This document shows, one piece after another, positions 7,856 through 16,997 of a stretch of 23,524 nt of DNA. The notes beneath the pieces were generated by a model. It searched no databases. It saw nothing but the letters and a program-made list of their open reading frames with translations, and was not told where the DNA came from. Source of the DNA: Chrysochromulina parva. Taxonomy: Eukaryota; Haptophyta; Prymnesiales; Chrysochromulinaceae. The translations under genes and the position numbers were made by a program. The DNA is taken from contig PJAB01000581.1 of assembly GCA_002887195.1 (NCBI GenBank), positions 1 through 23,524 on the forward strand, read 5' to 3'. How positions within the stretch are numbered: position 1 is the stretch's first letter; each line of letters starts with the position of its first letter.

Positions 7856-9143
7856 TCAAACAACCTGCCTCGGCTCGTCGCCAGCGGCGGCGTCCAACAT
7901 CACGTCAGAACTCACAGGCCACTTCGAGAAGAACTGGGTTAGGCCGCGCTTGAGGCTAAATTTTTCCGGCGAGCTCGGGAGTGATTGACTCTTTGGGGTT
8001 CCTTTGGAGCCTGTGAGCCTCGCGAGAAATTGTCTTGCGTATGCGACCGAGCGGAACCCATCTTGCATCTGACTATCTGGCGAAGGCGGCTGCGACCATG
8101 GCAGAGAGCCGCGATCCGTCTCACGATTCGTCGACTTGAAGCTCGCTGGCGGAGAGCCGCGATCCGTCGACTTGAAGCTCGCTGACCTGGATCCCCCGAG
8201 CGATCGTGCGCTCTGGATTCGGAGTAGATCTGCCTTACTGTCGCCTCGGCGCAGCACGCGCTGTCGTGCGTTGGCAGCGTCCCTCTTTGCATCATCGACA
8301 GAGCGTGAGTCCGCAGCCAAAAAGAGCACATCCTCAGCCTCTTGGTGACCGTTCTCGCGAGCGATGTCCATCGCAGTACGGCCCTTAGAGTCCTTCGAGT
8401 CGATCAGGGCGGGTGCAGCATTCAGGAGAACACCTGCGCATCAGCGAGGACTGTGGTAAGCACACAGCAAAAAGCGGTGTGAATTGGGCTGCGGTGCACA
8501 AGAGAGGCGAACCGAGGATTTCGTCGTGGCCACGAGCAGCAGCGTGCATGATTGGGGTCCAGCAGTGCGTCAAGGGCACCGCAGCAATATATACGTCCGC
8601 GCCATCGTCGATGAGAGTGCACAAGGCATCACAACGGCCAGCCTCGGCGGCAAGGGCGAGCGCTGTCATCCCTCGCTGGTCTTGCGCGTCGATGTCAATG
8701 CCTGCGTCCAGGAGAACGAGCATCGCCTCGGTGTGGTCCCCAAGGGCCGCCACATGCAGTGCCGATCGTCCAAGGATATCGCACGCGTCCAAGGGAAAGC
8801 CTTCACCAATGAGCCTGCGACATTCGTCCGCGTTGCCCATAGCCGCCGCCTTACGAAGCTGCGCACCTTGAACTAACAGTGCATCTTTCGCCCTCTGCTC
8901 CTGTCGCTGCCTCTCTTGTTCCATCCTCACTCTCTCACTCTCCTCGGCGTTGATATCCTTCCCAGCAGCACGTCGAGCGGCACGTCCCGCCAGCACTGCT
9001 TGCCCACGTGACTTGTTGCCCATCTTGCTGCTTTTGGCTTTCGGCTTTGTGGCCTCTTGCAATGTAACAGCTGCGCGAGCTTTTATGGCCTGTTCTTCAT
9101 CCACGTCGCGTGAACGATTCGCACTGACAGCAGGCACAGGCAT
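7856..9143 (-). CDS. ankyrin-repeat protein, two exons
   Basis: Exon 1 is 9143-8513 and exon 2 is 8433-7856, giving 402 residues. The join is supported by sequence logic: splicing out 8434-8512 turns an out-of-frame break into a continuous ankyrin repeat (HDEILG followed by VLLNAAPALIDSKDSKGRTA). Ankyrin units include DILGRSALHVAALGDHTEAM, DQRGMTALALAAEAGRCDAL, CWTPIMHAAARGHDEIL and SKGRTAMDIARENGHQEAED. The N-terminal ~100 residues are charged and helical (RVRMEQERQRQEQRAKDALL), suggesting a coiled coil. The C-terminal ~150 residues are Ser/Arg-rich with a short repeat (ASFKST, DRGS). Ankyrin repeats mediate protein binding; no catalytic domain is seen. The start at 9143 is the first ATG of the frame. 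Confidence 0.85.
8102..8184. repeat. short interleaved direct repeats in the ankyrin gene tail
   Basis: A segment gagagccgcgatccgtc occurs near 8104-8120 and 8152-8168, and gtcgacttgaagctcgctg occurs at 8130-8148 and 8166-8184. They encode the repeated DRGS and ASFKST peptides and look like an in-frame partial duplication. Confidence 0.8.
8434..8512 (-). other. intron, 79 nt, in the ankyrin gene
   Basis: On the minus strand the intron begins with gttcgc and ends with gcgcag. It interrupts a Gly codon after its first base. Removing it restores one continuous ankyrin repeat across two frames that otherwise do not connect. Confidence 0.85.
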
Positions 9144-9467
9144 GATGCCGCGAGTCCAGGTGAGTGTGGATGTGTGGTTTGGGCCCGTCCGCGGAGAAGG
9201 AATGTTCAGGCCGCTCTGATGAAAATCGAAATCTGGACGCGCACTGGGACAGTATCTTTTCACGAACGCGGTTTCGCCCCCCGTCCCCGAAGCCCGAGAT
9301 ACATCTGAGGCTAATCAAGACAGCCGCATTTACTGTACTGAACCGTGAAGTTCTGTACACCGTACAGAGCCGTTCGGAATACCGGTAAGCCTGCACGGCG
9401 TGGGCGACCGGCGTGGTCGAACGGTTGGCGTCGCTTGCACGGCGGCTGCAGATAGCTCCACCTCAAC
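9144..9467. promoter_or_regulatory. divergent intergenic region between ankyrin and SLOG-SLATT genes
   Basis: These 324 bp separate two divergent start codons and should contain both promoters. Next to the ankyrin start is a CA-rich motif on the minus strand (ccacacatccacactcac). Near the other gene is a perfect inverted repeat, ctgtac-acc-gtacag (9353-9367), that recurs in degenerate form at about 18227. No TATA box is evident. Confidence 0.45.
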
Positions 9468-12322
9468 ATGGATCCATCGGCAGAAAAGGCGTTTGCGCGC
9501 ATCCAGGGGGGCAATGCCGCTGTCTACTCTTCGTTCACCTTCAAAGAGAACGGAAAGACGGCCAAGTTGTTGTACGTTCCAGAAGGGGCGAGATCAGGGT
9601 TCAGTGCGCAAAAGCTGGAGAGCATCGTTATGGATGACAAGTGGGGCTGGTGTTTCGACAAGGGCGATCCTAACTGCATGATTCACTGTGATGCTGGCGC
9701 AATCCATCCGAAGGTGTTCGCGACGAACGTGCTGTGCAAATCGTCACACTTCAAGACCTTCTGGGACGATGCGCTCATGCAAGCCAGGTTCAATCAGAAG
9801 AAGGAGGGTCCCGAGGCGGAAGAGTATGCTCTAAATTGCATCGTGAGCATTTGCACCCCCTCACCGATGCCATGCTCCTCGGGCTCCGTCACCGACGCCT
9901 TGAGTCTCGGGCCCCGTCTATACCCGTGACTGATCGCGTGCTCCTCTCTCCCCGACCGTGACAGTGCGAAGTGATCCTGGCCAAGATGGCCATCATCTTT
10001 GCAGCACTCCTTGACATGTGTGACCAGCCATCGGGGGGCAACTGGCTTGTCATCGATCGCACCCAATACAAGGCGCCTGCTGCCGAGCTGCTGATCGAGA
10101 TGGCCATGATGAAGACCAGCTCCAGACCGTACATCATGTACATCGACTACTTGGATCGGTTCGACGTTTTTAGGGGCGAGACGGGTGAAGGAGAGCTGGT
10201 CGAGCAGACGCAGAACTGCCTGAATACTTTCAAGATGGCCATAGCCGCGGGGCAAGAGCTCGGAATAGAGGATGCCGGTCTGAAGACTCCTGTGCACCGA
10301 TTCTATGATGTCGCGGACCCTGATACAGGTTTCTTGGACCCCTACTCGCCATATTTCGATCAACCTCTCCCTCGCCCGGAGGACCCGGACGTACCAGTCA
10401 CAAGTCGCTCCAGGTGGCAGTACTTCTACACCTCGATGGCATTTGCCTCAGCGACGCACTACATCCTCGTCGACCACGATCACGATCGCATCGATTTGTC
10501 GGGCCTTGGACCAGTCGGCTACATACACGCAAACGGCGAGGACAGGATGGTCCCCACGCTCACCTATCGCATCCAGCGCGGCGAGAACATTGTGATGCTA
10601 CACCACTCCGGTGGCCTTACTCAGGCTTATGCCGCGATTCGGGAACAGCTGCTCAAAATGTTCCCCTCGCCTGACCCGGAAGAGATCCTAAAGAACACGA
10701 AGGAGCACATGTCCTCACCTAGACCGTGGACGGAAACCTTTGGCTTGCCCGAGATTCTCATGATGATTGAGTTGCAGCAACGAGCTCCGATGCTCTTACG
10801 GACAGGGATCGTGGCCGTGGACACGTTGAACGATTCGTCAGAGGATGTGCTTGCCACGCTGACCTGCTGCTTCGCAGGCGGCGGCGGCGTGCCGGAGCTC
10901 GGGCTGGGTGAGGCGGAGATGATTTGCATCCTCACCGCGTGGAAGCGCCACATTACGCTCTACGAGAATGCATGCTACTTCGAGAGAGTCGCCGACTTTT
11001 TACAGTTGACTCTGTATCTTCTCAGCGTCGTGACGACGTTTATCACCGTCGTCTACGCTCTAGCAGTCGCCGAGGAAGAGCAGACAGCGGCACTCGCGGC
11101 AGCGGCTGGTCTCGTCCCTGCTGGCGTGCGCAGGCTCGCTATGTCGACCTTGAGTGCACGCATTCTGCAGTCAGATTCGAATGTTACCGAGGTCGCACCG
11201 ATCGTCGCTCCGGGAGAAGAGGGACTGTACGCCGGATTGACCGGCGGATATTCCTTCACGATGATCATTCTTCCCATGGTGGCCACTCTTATCGGCACCA
11301 TCCGGTCCAAGTTGCGACCGCGGGAGAAGTGGGCCGCTTGCCTGATGGCAGCCAATCAGATCGCCGCGCAGATCTACTACTACCGCATGCGCGCGGCCTG
11401 GCCCACTTCCGTAGGATACGACACGGCCGCCCCACAAACTGAGATAGTGCCCGGTCAAGAAGACCCAGTTCCCATCTCCAAGATGAGGAAGGAGATAAAG
11501 GCACGTGAGCTCTTCGTCGGCACATGCGCGGAGATTTACAAAACGGTCATATCCTCCGAAATCAGCAAGGGCGGCTCGCTGCACATGGGCAGGATGTCCA
11601 GATACCAGGTGCAGACTGAGGCAGATCGCACAATTTTCATGGACCATCTCAGGGTGCACGTGGACGAATTCTACTATGGAATTCGCAGGAAGCCCAAGAA
11701 AGATCATAAATCCATCTTCCTCAGGGACAAGATCGAAGACGCGATGGAAGACATTGGCGATGCCATCGAGGACGCCATTGAGGCTATCGACGATGCCGTC
11801 GATGAGGTGACAGGGGCCGTCGATAAAGCTGACGAGAAAGAGAAGAAGAACAACAACTCCGACGACCTGGTCTCTCAGATGGCCATCGATTCCTACGTTG
11901 AATGCCGTGTCAGATCGATCTGTAAGCTTCTGGAAAAGCGTGCTCCAGCGCTGAGCAACCGCTTAAATCGGCTCGAATATGCGCAAATGCTCGCCAACAG
12001 TTCCGGCGCCGTGCTGGCTTTCCTCGGCCAAAGCAACTGGATTGCGATCACCGTCGCAGTCGCTTCCGTGGCCGGCGCAATGCAGGATTACTTTTACCTG
12101 CCGAGCCAGTTGGGCGAGACGAACCGCGCCATGCAGGAGCTGCACAACCTGATGATAGAATTTGAGTCGTTCTCATTAGTGCAACGCAACATGTCAAGAG
12201 TCAAGAACAAGTTCGTATCACAGGTCGAGGAGAGCCTCCTTCTCTTGTGCCAGGCGCGCACGCAGCAGTCGCCCGCGCTGCCAGGCCAAAAGGACGGCGG
12301 CAACGAAGAGGAGGAAGAGTGA
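9468..12322 (+). CDS. SLOG (TRPM-like) plus SLATT-type membrane protein, two exons
   Basis: Exons 9468-9842 and 9965-12322 give 910 residues. The N-terminal half looks like the SLOG/LSDAT domain of TRPM channels: GDPNCMIHCDAGAIHP (about 66-81) matches the first strand-loop, NWLVIDRTQY follows, and GPVGYIHANGEDRMVPTL...GENIVMLHHSGG (about 307-342) matches the Gly-rich ligand loop plus the VV-EGSGR-like strand. The second half resembles SLATT membrane effectors: a transmembrane helix at about 471-493, a second at about 555-571 followed by RPREKWAACLMAANQIAAQI, then a hydrophobic pair at about 800-831 (VLAFLGQSNWIAITVAVASV) leading into the helix ETNRAMQELHNLMIE. Between them lies an acidic amphipathic stretch at about 714-753. 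In prokaryotes these domains sense nucleotide-derived signals and open membranes; whether this protein is a channel, sensor or stress effector is inference. The start has a good context (caacATGG). Family assignment comes from pattern memory, not a search. Confidence 0.75.
9843..9964 (+). other. intron, 122 nt, in the SLOG-SLATT gene
   Basis: It starts gtgagc and ends ccgtgacag, with a pyrimidine-rich stretch (ctcctctctcccc) just before the acceptor. It is phase 0: exon 1 ends after codon 125 (LNCI) and exon 2 continues CEVILAKMAIIF. In-frame stops lie inside the intron. Confidence 0.85.
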
Positions 12323-12950
12323 GCGGCGGCAGTGGCGGATGCGGTTGGACCAGGACCACACGTGAAAGCACATCTCTGGTTCATGGCCAACGCGCGCATT
12401 TTAGCATGCAGAGCGCATTTTAGCATGCAGAGGGGACTCGTGGGCCACCCCCGCACCGAGTCCCGGCACAGACCACAGTCACAGAGCAGAGAGCAGCAGA
12501 GCGAGAGCGAGCGAGCGCCCTCGGCGCTTGTAGTGCGTTCGGTGCCGTGTTGCCTCCAGTTTCTCCACCGAACACGTCCGAAATCGGAGAGTATTCTTTC
12601 GATTCAAAATTTCAAAGTCGCGCGCCACCGCTCGCGGCGCGGTTCCGCTTGCGGCGAATTTAAGGAATAACCGAAAATCCAAAACCCCAAAAGCAAAACG
12701 TTGGCGGTCGTCGGACGTCCGGCGTTGTCGGAATTGCTCGCGTCGCGGGCGGGGACGCTCGGACGTAGCGGACCAGGCACCAGCATGCTTCCGCCGTTGC
12801 GCCGAACCGACGCGAACCGCCCACCGCGCGCCGTGGGCCGTGCCGCCCGGGTTCAGACCACAGACGTTTCAGAGCAGGCTTGAGGCATTTTCATTATCAG
12901 CAGTGTGTTGATGATGACAGCAATTGGGCCTCGAAGAGGCGCGAATTCCA
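12323..12950. other. 628-bp gene-free interval with a 19-bp tandem repeat
   Basis: This interval lies between two plus-strand genes and holds the 3' UTR of one and the promoter of the next. It contains a perfect tandem duplication of gcgcattttagcatgcaga at 12394-12412 and 12413-12431. Open frames here have no protein-like composition. I see no RNA gene or clear core promoter. Confidence 0.6.
12394..12431. repeat. perfect 19-bp tandem duplication
   Basis: Two identical adjacent copies of gcgcattttagcatgcaga lie 72 bp after the SLOG-SLATT stop codon. Each copy contains the palindrome gcatgc. It may lie in the 3' UTR. Confidence 0.9.
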
Positions 12951-13781
12951 ATGTGGGTCAGCGTCGAGCCTGCCGACACAGCGACACGTCCGGACGGCGT
13001 GCCCGTTCTTGTGGGCGCTGCGCGAGGGAGTATCGGCATCAAGCGCCGCTACCACCTCGAACCGGTGACGAATGCGTACAACGAGGCGACGCACAAGGAA
13101 TCGATGTCGCCAGCTCCACGATGCATGATGAGCGGTGCCGACGCTCAGGTATGCCCGCGCCATGATCTGGGCTGCCGTGCGCTCGTCGCCCGCGGGCAGC
13201 TCGATGCGCATATATCGACGTGCCCATTCGTGCTCATGCAGAGCTTCATTGCGGAAACACGAGCCCGGATGGAGGCGCTTGAACGTGACAATCGTGTACT
13301 TCGCTGTGAGCTGCGCGTGCTAACGGCAGCGGCCAGGGAGCGAGACGCCCTCTGGCACGAGGCGCAGTGCTGCGAGCGCTGTGGCTCGGTATTTTTCGAT
13401 GCGAGGCAGGAGCTTTCGCCAGCAGCGGCTCCAAAAGAGGTTCCGATAGCGAGTGCCGTGTCGCGGCCACCGCCTTCCGCTTGCACAGCGCGTGCGCCCT
13501 TCCCAATGCGTGGCTCCGTGCGCTCACCTTATCGTTACAGACGATCAGAGGATACAGTCGACACGCTCGCGGCCGAGGATCTGCATGGCGAAGACGGCGT
13601 TGGCATCCTCGGCTCGGCATCGTACGACTCGCGAGCTAATAGCTCCTCAAAACACGCCGCGACATGCCGCAGCTGTCACGGCAGCAGGGTGCCAATGCGG
13701 CTGTGGAAGAGCAAGCGTGCCCGCGAAGTAGAGATTGCCGCGCCCGAACGCTACACCACATCCGCTGGCGCTAAAGGCTAA
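12951..13781 (+). CDS. TRAF-type zinc-finger and coiled-coil protein, hypothetical
   Basis: The 276-residue product starts at the first ATG of the frame. A TRAF-type zinc-finger pattern is visible at residues 68-92: Cys68, Gly74-Cys75, Leu84, His87, Cys91-Pro92 (CPRHDLGC, then LDAHISTCPF). This is the spacing seen in TRAF and RNF41-like proteins. A helical, Arg/Glu-rich segment follows (about 95-138, ETRARMEALERDNRVLRCEL) and probably forms a coiled coil. Then come two CxxC pairs, CERC (141-144) and CRSC near the C terminus, which could bind metal. No RING domain is visible, so ubiquitin-ligase activity cannot be claimed. The first 60 residues are not recognised, and an upstream exon is possible. 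A role as an adaptor is inference. Confidence 0.6.
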   Translation: MWVSVEPADTATRPDGVPVLVGAARGSIGIKRRYHLEPVTNAYNEATHKESMSPAPRCMMSGADAQVCPRHDLGCRALVARGQLDAHISTCPFVLMQSFIAETRARMEALERDNRVLRCELRVLTAAARERDALWHEAQCCERCGSVFFDARQELSPAAAPKEVPIASAVSRPPPSACTARAPFPMRGSVRSPYRYRRSEDTVDTLAAEDLHGEDGVGILGSASYDSRANSSSKHAATCRSCHGSRVPMRLWKSKRAREVEIAAPERYTTSAGAKG

Positions 13782-14005
13782 ATAGCTCGACTGTGGACTG
13801 ATCTCCCCCCCGGCGCTCGGGTCCAACGCGGCCGGTCGTGCGTCGTGGTTGATTGTTCTCGTCTGTACGGGAGTTACACTGAGTACTGTTCCCCCGGCCA
13901 GGTTTTCCTAACATCATCAAGCTACGCTACATGACTATGGTACTGCTTCTCTCATCTCTGCTACAGCTCGTCCCCTGAGCTCCCCTTACGCCCTTTGCTA
14001 CAAAC

Positions 14006-16816
14006 TTACTTGCTTGCGCGCACGTTCACGCGCAGGCCATTGATGAGCTGCTCGGGCGCGATCCGCCCGCTGCCGTCCCCCCTCGCGCGGACAAGCTCGT
14101 TGACGAAACTGTCGACCTCAGCAGGCGTGAACATCTTGCCAACGCGCATCGCGAGCATGCCCAGCGTGACGCGGCACGCTCCGGCGTCGAGCCGAGCGCT
14201 CGTAGTGAGAATCTCCTCCCGCAGGGTCTGCAGATCGTCAGCCGACAGATCCTGGAGCGAGTCGTCCACTGCAACGCGCTGAGCGAGCGTGTGGGCTTGG
14301 GCCTCTTTGGCACGGCGTTCATTCGCGCCCTCCACCTCCTTTTCGGTGAGCACGCACTTGACCCACGAGCCCACCTCCGCCTGCGGCAAGCTCGTGCCGC
14401 CAGTACCTTTGGCCTTGTGCGAAGGCTCGTGCGAGTGTTTGCCTTCGAGCTTTCTGTGGTGCTCCTGCGTGAGCCGGCGCATCGCCACGAACTCGTTGAA
14501 GTCGACGAAGCCGTCCTTGTTCAGGTCGGCCTTGGCAAACATTTGACGCACGCGCTTCACCGTGGCGGCCTCGGCGTCGCCGGCGGCCATCGAATGGCCG
14601 ACGAGCGCCGTTTCGAACTGGTCAAGAGTGAGCAGCGCGTTGCGCTCATCGCCCTCCATCGCCACAAACGCAGCGGCCGCCTGGAGCACGTCCTCAGGCA
14701 GCTCGGTGGCATGCTCGGTTCGCAACTCGTCCACCACGGCGCGCGATCCCGAGGATCGCGCGAGCAGCATGCGCAAGTAGTCTGGCTGCACCGGAGGTGG
14801 GAGTGTCGCCGCTCTGGCGAGCGCCACTGCCTGCTCTTCGTCTGCCTCCGCGGGCTTGACGACCGCTAGTACGCGCAACGCGGCGGCCGAAGCGGCCGGC
14901 GGAAGTGCAACCGAAGCGGCCGACAGTTGGCTCGGGTCTCTATAGACGCCCCTAGATTGAAGCTGCAAGGCGGCGGACTGAGTCGAGGTCGCGTCTGTCT
15001 CATTCATGCCCAGCCCACCAGAACATCCTGCGCCCAAGTCGAGGTCGCCCAAGGAGCTGGACGAGCGAGCGCCCATCGCGTCCGCCGCGACGCTCTCGTC
15101 AAGAAGGCCGTCCTTGACGCGCCCGAAGGTCATCCCGCCGACGCGAGTCTCATTAAAGACGAGCCACTCGTTGAAGTCAATGAGACCATCCTGGTTGAGG
15201 TCAGCCTTACGACACAACGCCTCGAAGACTACGTCGCCGCTAAAGCGCACTCCGAACCGAGCGACCAGATGGCGACGAAACTCGTCGAGCTGCAAGGCGC
15301 CATCGCCGTCCAAGTCCGCGTTACAGAAGAGCATCGCCGCGCGGTGTACCTGCGCTTGGGTCATGCCTGCAATGCTGTCCACGTACTCCCGACTGTTTGA
15401 GCGCACCAGCAGCAGATCCAGGTATTGCTGGTCACGCCCCTTGACCTCACGCCGCAGCCCATCTGTCCACCGGCGGCTCACGCCGGAGCTAGCCGCGTTG
15501 TCGCCCCCGCCGCCGGCGCCGCCACCGGCGCCGCCACCGGCGCCACTTCCGGCGCCGCCACCGGCGCCACTACCGGCGCTACTACCGCCGCCTCCGCCGC
15601 CTCCGCCATCATCCCTACGATCGTGCTGCGCGTCATCGTCTGTGGTGATCGGGACGCCTCCGATGTTGGCGACGCCGGCCGCATCCAAAACCTCGGCACT
15701 CGCGAGCGGATCCTGCGCGGCGGCTTGCAGTTCGGCGCGCGCCACATCGATCCTGGCCATCACGCGCGCCCTTCGCTTCCCTCCGCGCTGGAGCCTCGCC
15801 GCCGCGTCGTCGCGCCGCGACTGAAGCTCTACGAAGTGCGGCTCCTTCTTGTCCTCGGATGTCACGGTGCCGAAGGCCGCCTCACGCTCCTTCTCCCATT
15901 TGGCGATCGCCGCCTTGGCGACGGCCAGCTCCTTGAGCGCCAGCTGCCGATCGGCCTCTAATACTGCGAGCGACTCGACCGCGTGTGCGTGCCGCAGCAC
16001 ACGTAGCGTGTGCGCCTCGTCGCGTAGGACCGTGGACTCGAGGCGATCCTCGTCGTGCGCGACGCGCCCGTGGCGCACGCGGAAGACGGCCTCCCAGGAC
16101 GCGATCGACGCGAGCGAGCGCTCGATCTCCGCCGCGATCTCCGCCTCGCGTGCCACGCACGCCGCGTATTCCGAACGCTCGGCGCTCAATAGAGAGCCTC
16201 CGAAGGATTGCTTCGAGCGCCGCCGGCGCGAACCCACCTCGCCGACGGCGCTCCGCTTTGGCACAGCGCGCGTGAGCAGCGGCTCGCTCGGCTCGCCCGA
16301 GGGCCCCGTCAAGTGCTCGTACGCGGGCTCAAAGTACTGGCCGCCTGCCACAACGTAGCAGTCCGGTCGCAGAGCCTCCAAGCCAAACAAGATCAGCTCG
16401 GCCTGCGTGAACTTCATCCTGCCCCGCTGCAAGGCCGTGGAGAGCGCAACGCTACGCACCTCGGTCCCCGATTTCGGTTTCGAGCGGTCGGCGACCTCCT
16501 GCCACCTTGAGCCGAGCCACGTAATGGGCTGGGTGATTGCGGCCACCCTAAACTCGTGCCACGTGATGGGCTCGAGGCCGTCCGCATGCACGCACGGCTC
16601 GGGGTCGTTGGTATTCGCCACGAGCACACAGAACTCGCCATGACCGCCTGTGCGCACATCAACGCGGTAGCCGATGATCGCCGAGCCGCCTGAATAAGAA
16701 GGCGGAGCCCACTTGAGGTTTGCGGCCGTCGTCTCCATGGACACTGCAACAGGGGCGCCCGGTGGCGATGCGACGCGCCCGCTTACTTGGTGAGTCGAAG
16801 TCGACGTAGCCTGCAT
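14006..16816 (-). CDS. FN3 / coiled-coil / EF-hand calcium-binding protein
   Basis: The 936-residue product starts at the first ATG of the frame (16816). In order it shows: an FN3 domain (about 15-110; PGAPVAVSMETTAANLKWAP, then GSAIIGYRVDV); a module shared with the scaffold gene at 4502-7420 (about 103-168, ending CYVVAGGQYFEP); a long charged coiled coil (about 212-368); a Gly/Ala/Ser-rich stretch (about 404-438); paired canonical EF-hands with loops at about 501-512 (DLDGDGALQLDE) and 539-550 (DLNQDGLIDFNE); a degenerate EF-hand (DERNALLTLDQF); a third canonical loop at about 764-775 (DLNKDGFVDFNE); and a C-terminal pair that looks degenerate (ARGDGSGRIAPEQL). The three intact loops carry the acidic ligands and the central Gly, so calcium binding is well supported. 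The partner and location are unknown. Confidence 0.85.
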   Translation of the reverse strand: MQATSTSTHQVSGRVASPPGAPVAVSMETTAANLKWAPPSYSGGSAIIGYRVDVRTGGHGEFCVLVANTNDPEPCVHADGLEPITWHEFRVAAITQPITWLGSRWQEVADRSKPKSGTEVRSVALSTALQRGRMKFTQAELILFGLEALRPDCYVVAGGQYFEPAYEHLTGPSGEPSEPLLTRAVPKRSAVGEVGSRRRRSKQSFGGSLLSAERSEYAACVAREAEIAAEIERSLASIASWEAVFRVRHGRVAHDEDRLESTVLRDEAHTLRVLRHAHAVESLAVLEADRQLALKELAVAKAAIAKWEKEREAAFGTVTSEDKKEPHFVELQSRRDDAAARLQRGGKRRARVMARIDVARAELQAAAQDPLASAEVLDAAGVANIGGVPITTDDDAQHDRRDDGGGGGGGGSSAGSGAGGGAGSGAGGGAGGGAGGGGDNAASSGVSRRWTDGLRREVKGRDQQYLDLLLVRSNSREYVDSIAGMTQAQVHRAAMLFCNADLDGDGALQLDEFRRHLVARFGVRFSGDVVFEALCRKADLNQDGLIDFNEWLVFNETRVGGMTFGRVKDGLLDESVAADAMGARSSSSLGDLDLGAGCSGGLGMNETDATSTQSAALQLQSRGVYRDPSQLSAASVALPPAASAAALRVLAVVKPAEADEEQAVALARAATLPPPVQPDYLRMLLARSSGSRAVVDELRTEHATELPEDVLQAAAAFVAMEGDERNALLTLDQFETALVGHSMAAGDAEAATVKRVRQMFAKADLNKDGFVDFNEFVAMRRLTQEHHRKLEGKHSHEPSHKAKGTGGTSLPQAEVGSWVKCVLTEKEVEGANERRAKEAQAHTLAQRVAVDDSLQDLSADDLQTLREEILTTSARLDAGACRVTLGMLAMRVGKMFTPAEVDSFVNELVRARGDGSGRIAPEQLINGLRVNVRASK
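15502..15605. repeat. 12-bp-type GC minisatellite encoding a Gly/Ala-rich stretch
   Basis: Variants of gccaccggcgcc recur in tandem within the FN3/EF-hand gene and translate on the minus strand to a Gly-rich linker with interspersed Ala and Ser. Repeat purity suggests length polymorphism. Confidence 0.85.
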
Positions 16817-16997
16817 GATATCCAAGGCGTCGCTCGTCGCTTTGTGGCCAGGCAAGCCTGCAGCAGCCCTGAAATCTATCAAATTGGTTCGCTTGCACGC
16901 GAGTTTTTCAATTCACGGAGATCGGCGTGAATGGGCGAGGAAACCTGTGCATGTACGGTACTTGGACTCGACTTGACTTGCAGAGCCGGAACTTAGC
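16817..16997. promoter_or_regulatory. 181-bp divergent promoter region
   Basis: This short interval separates the divergent FN3/EF-hand and CD2BP2-like genes and must carry both promoters. It contains attgg (CCAAT on the minus strand) near 16883-16887. No TATA box is evident. Confidence 0.5.

Noticed and set aside
8586..8596. TATA-like run aatatatac
   Set aside because: It lies inside ankyrin exon 1, where it encodes repeat residues; no gene start follows at a sensible distance.
9971..9973. Separate gene starting at a GTG codon at 9971
   Set aside because: The phase-0 intron at 9843-9964 joins this frame to the upstream exon with consensus splice signals and a coherent domain; a GTG start is not expected in a eukaryotic nuclear gene.
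15006..15824. 272-codon plus-strand open frame with poly-Pro/Ala
   Set aside because: It is antisense to the EF-hand gene; its Pro-rich part is the complement of the Gly-rich minisatellite.
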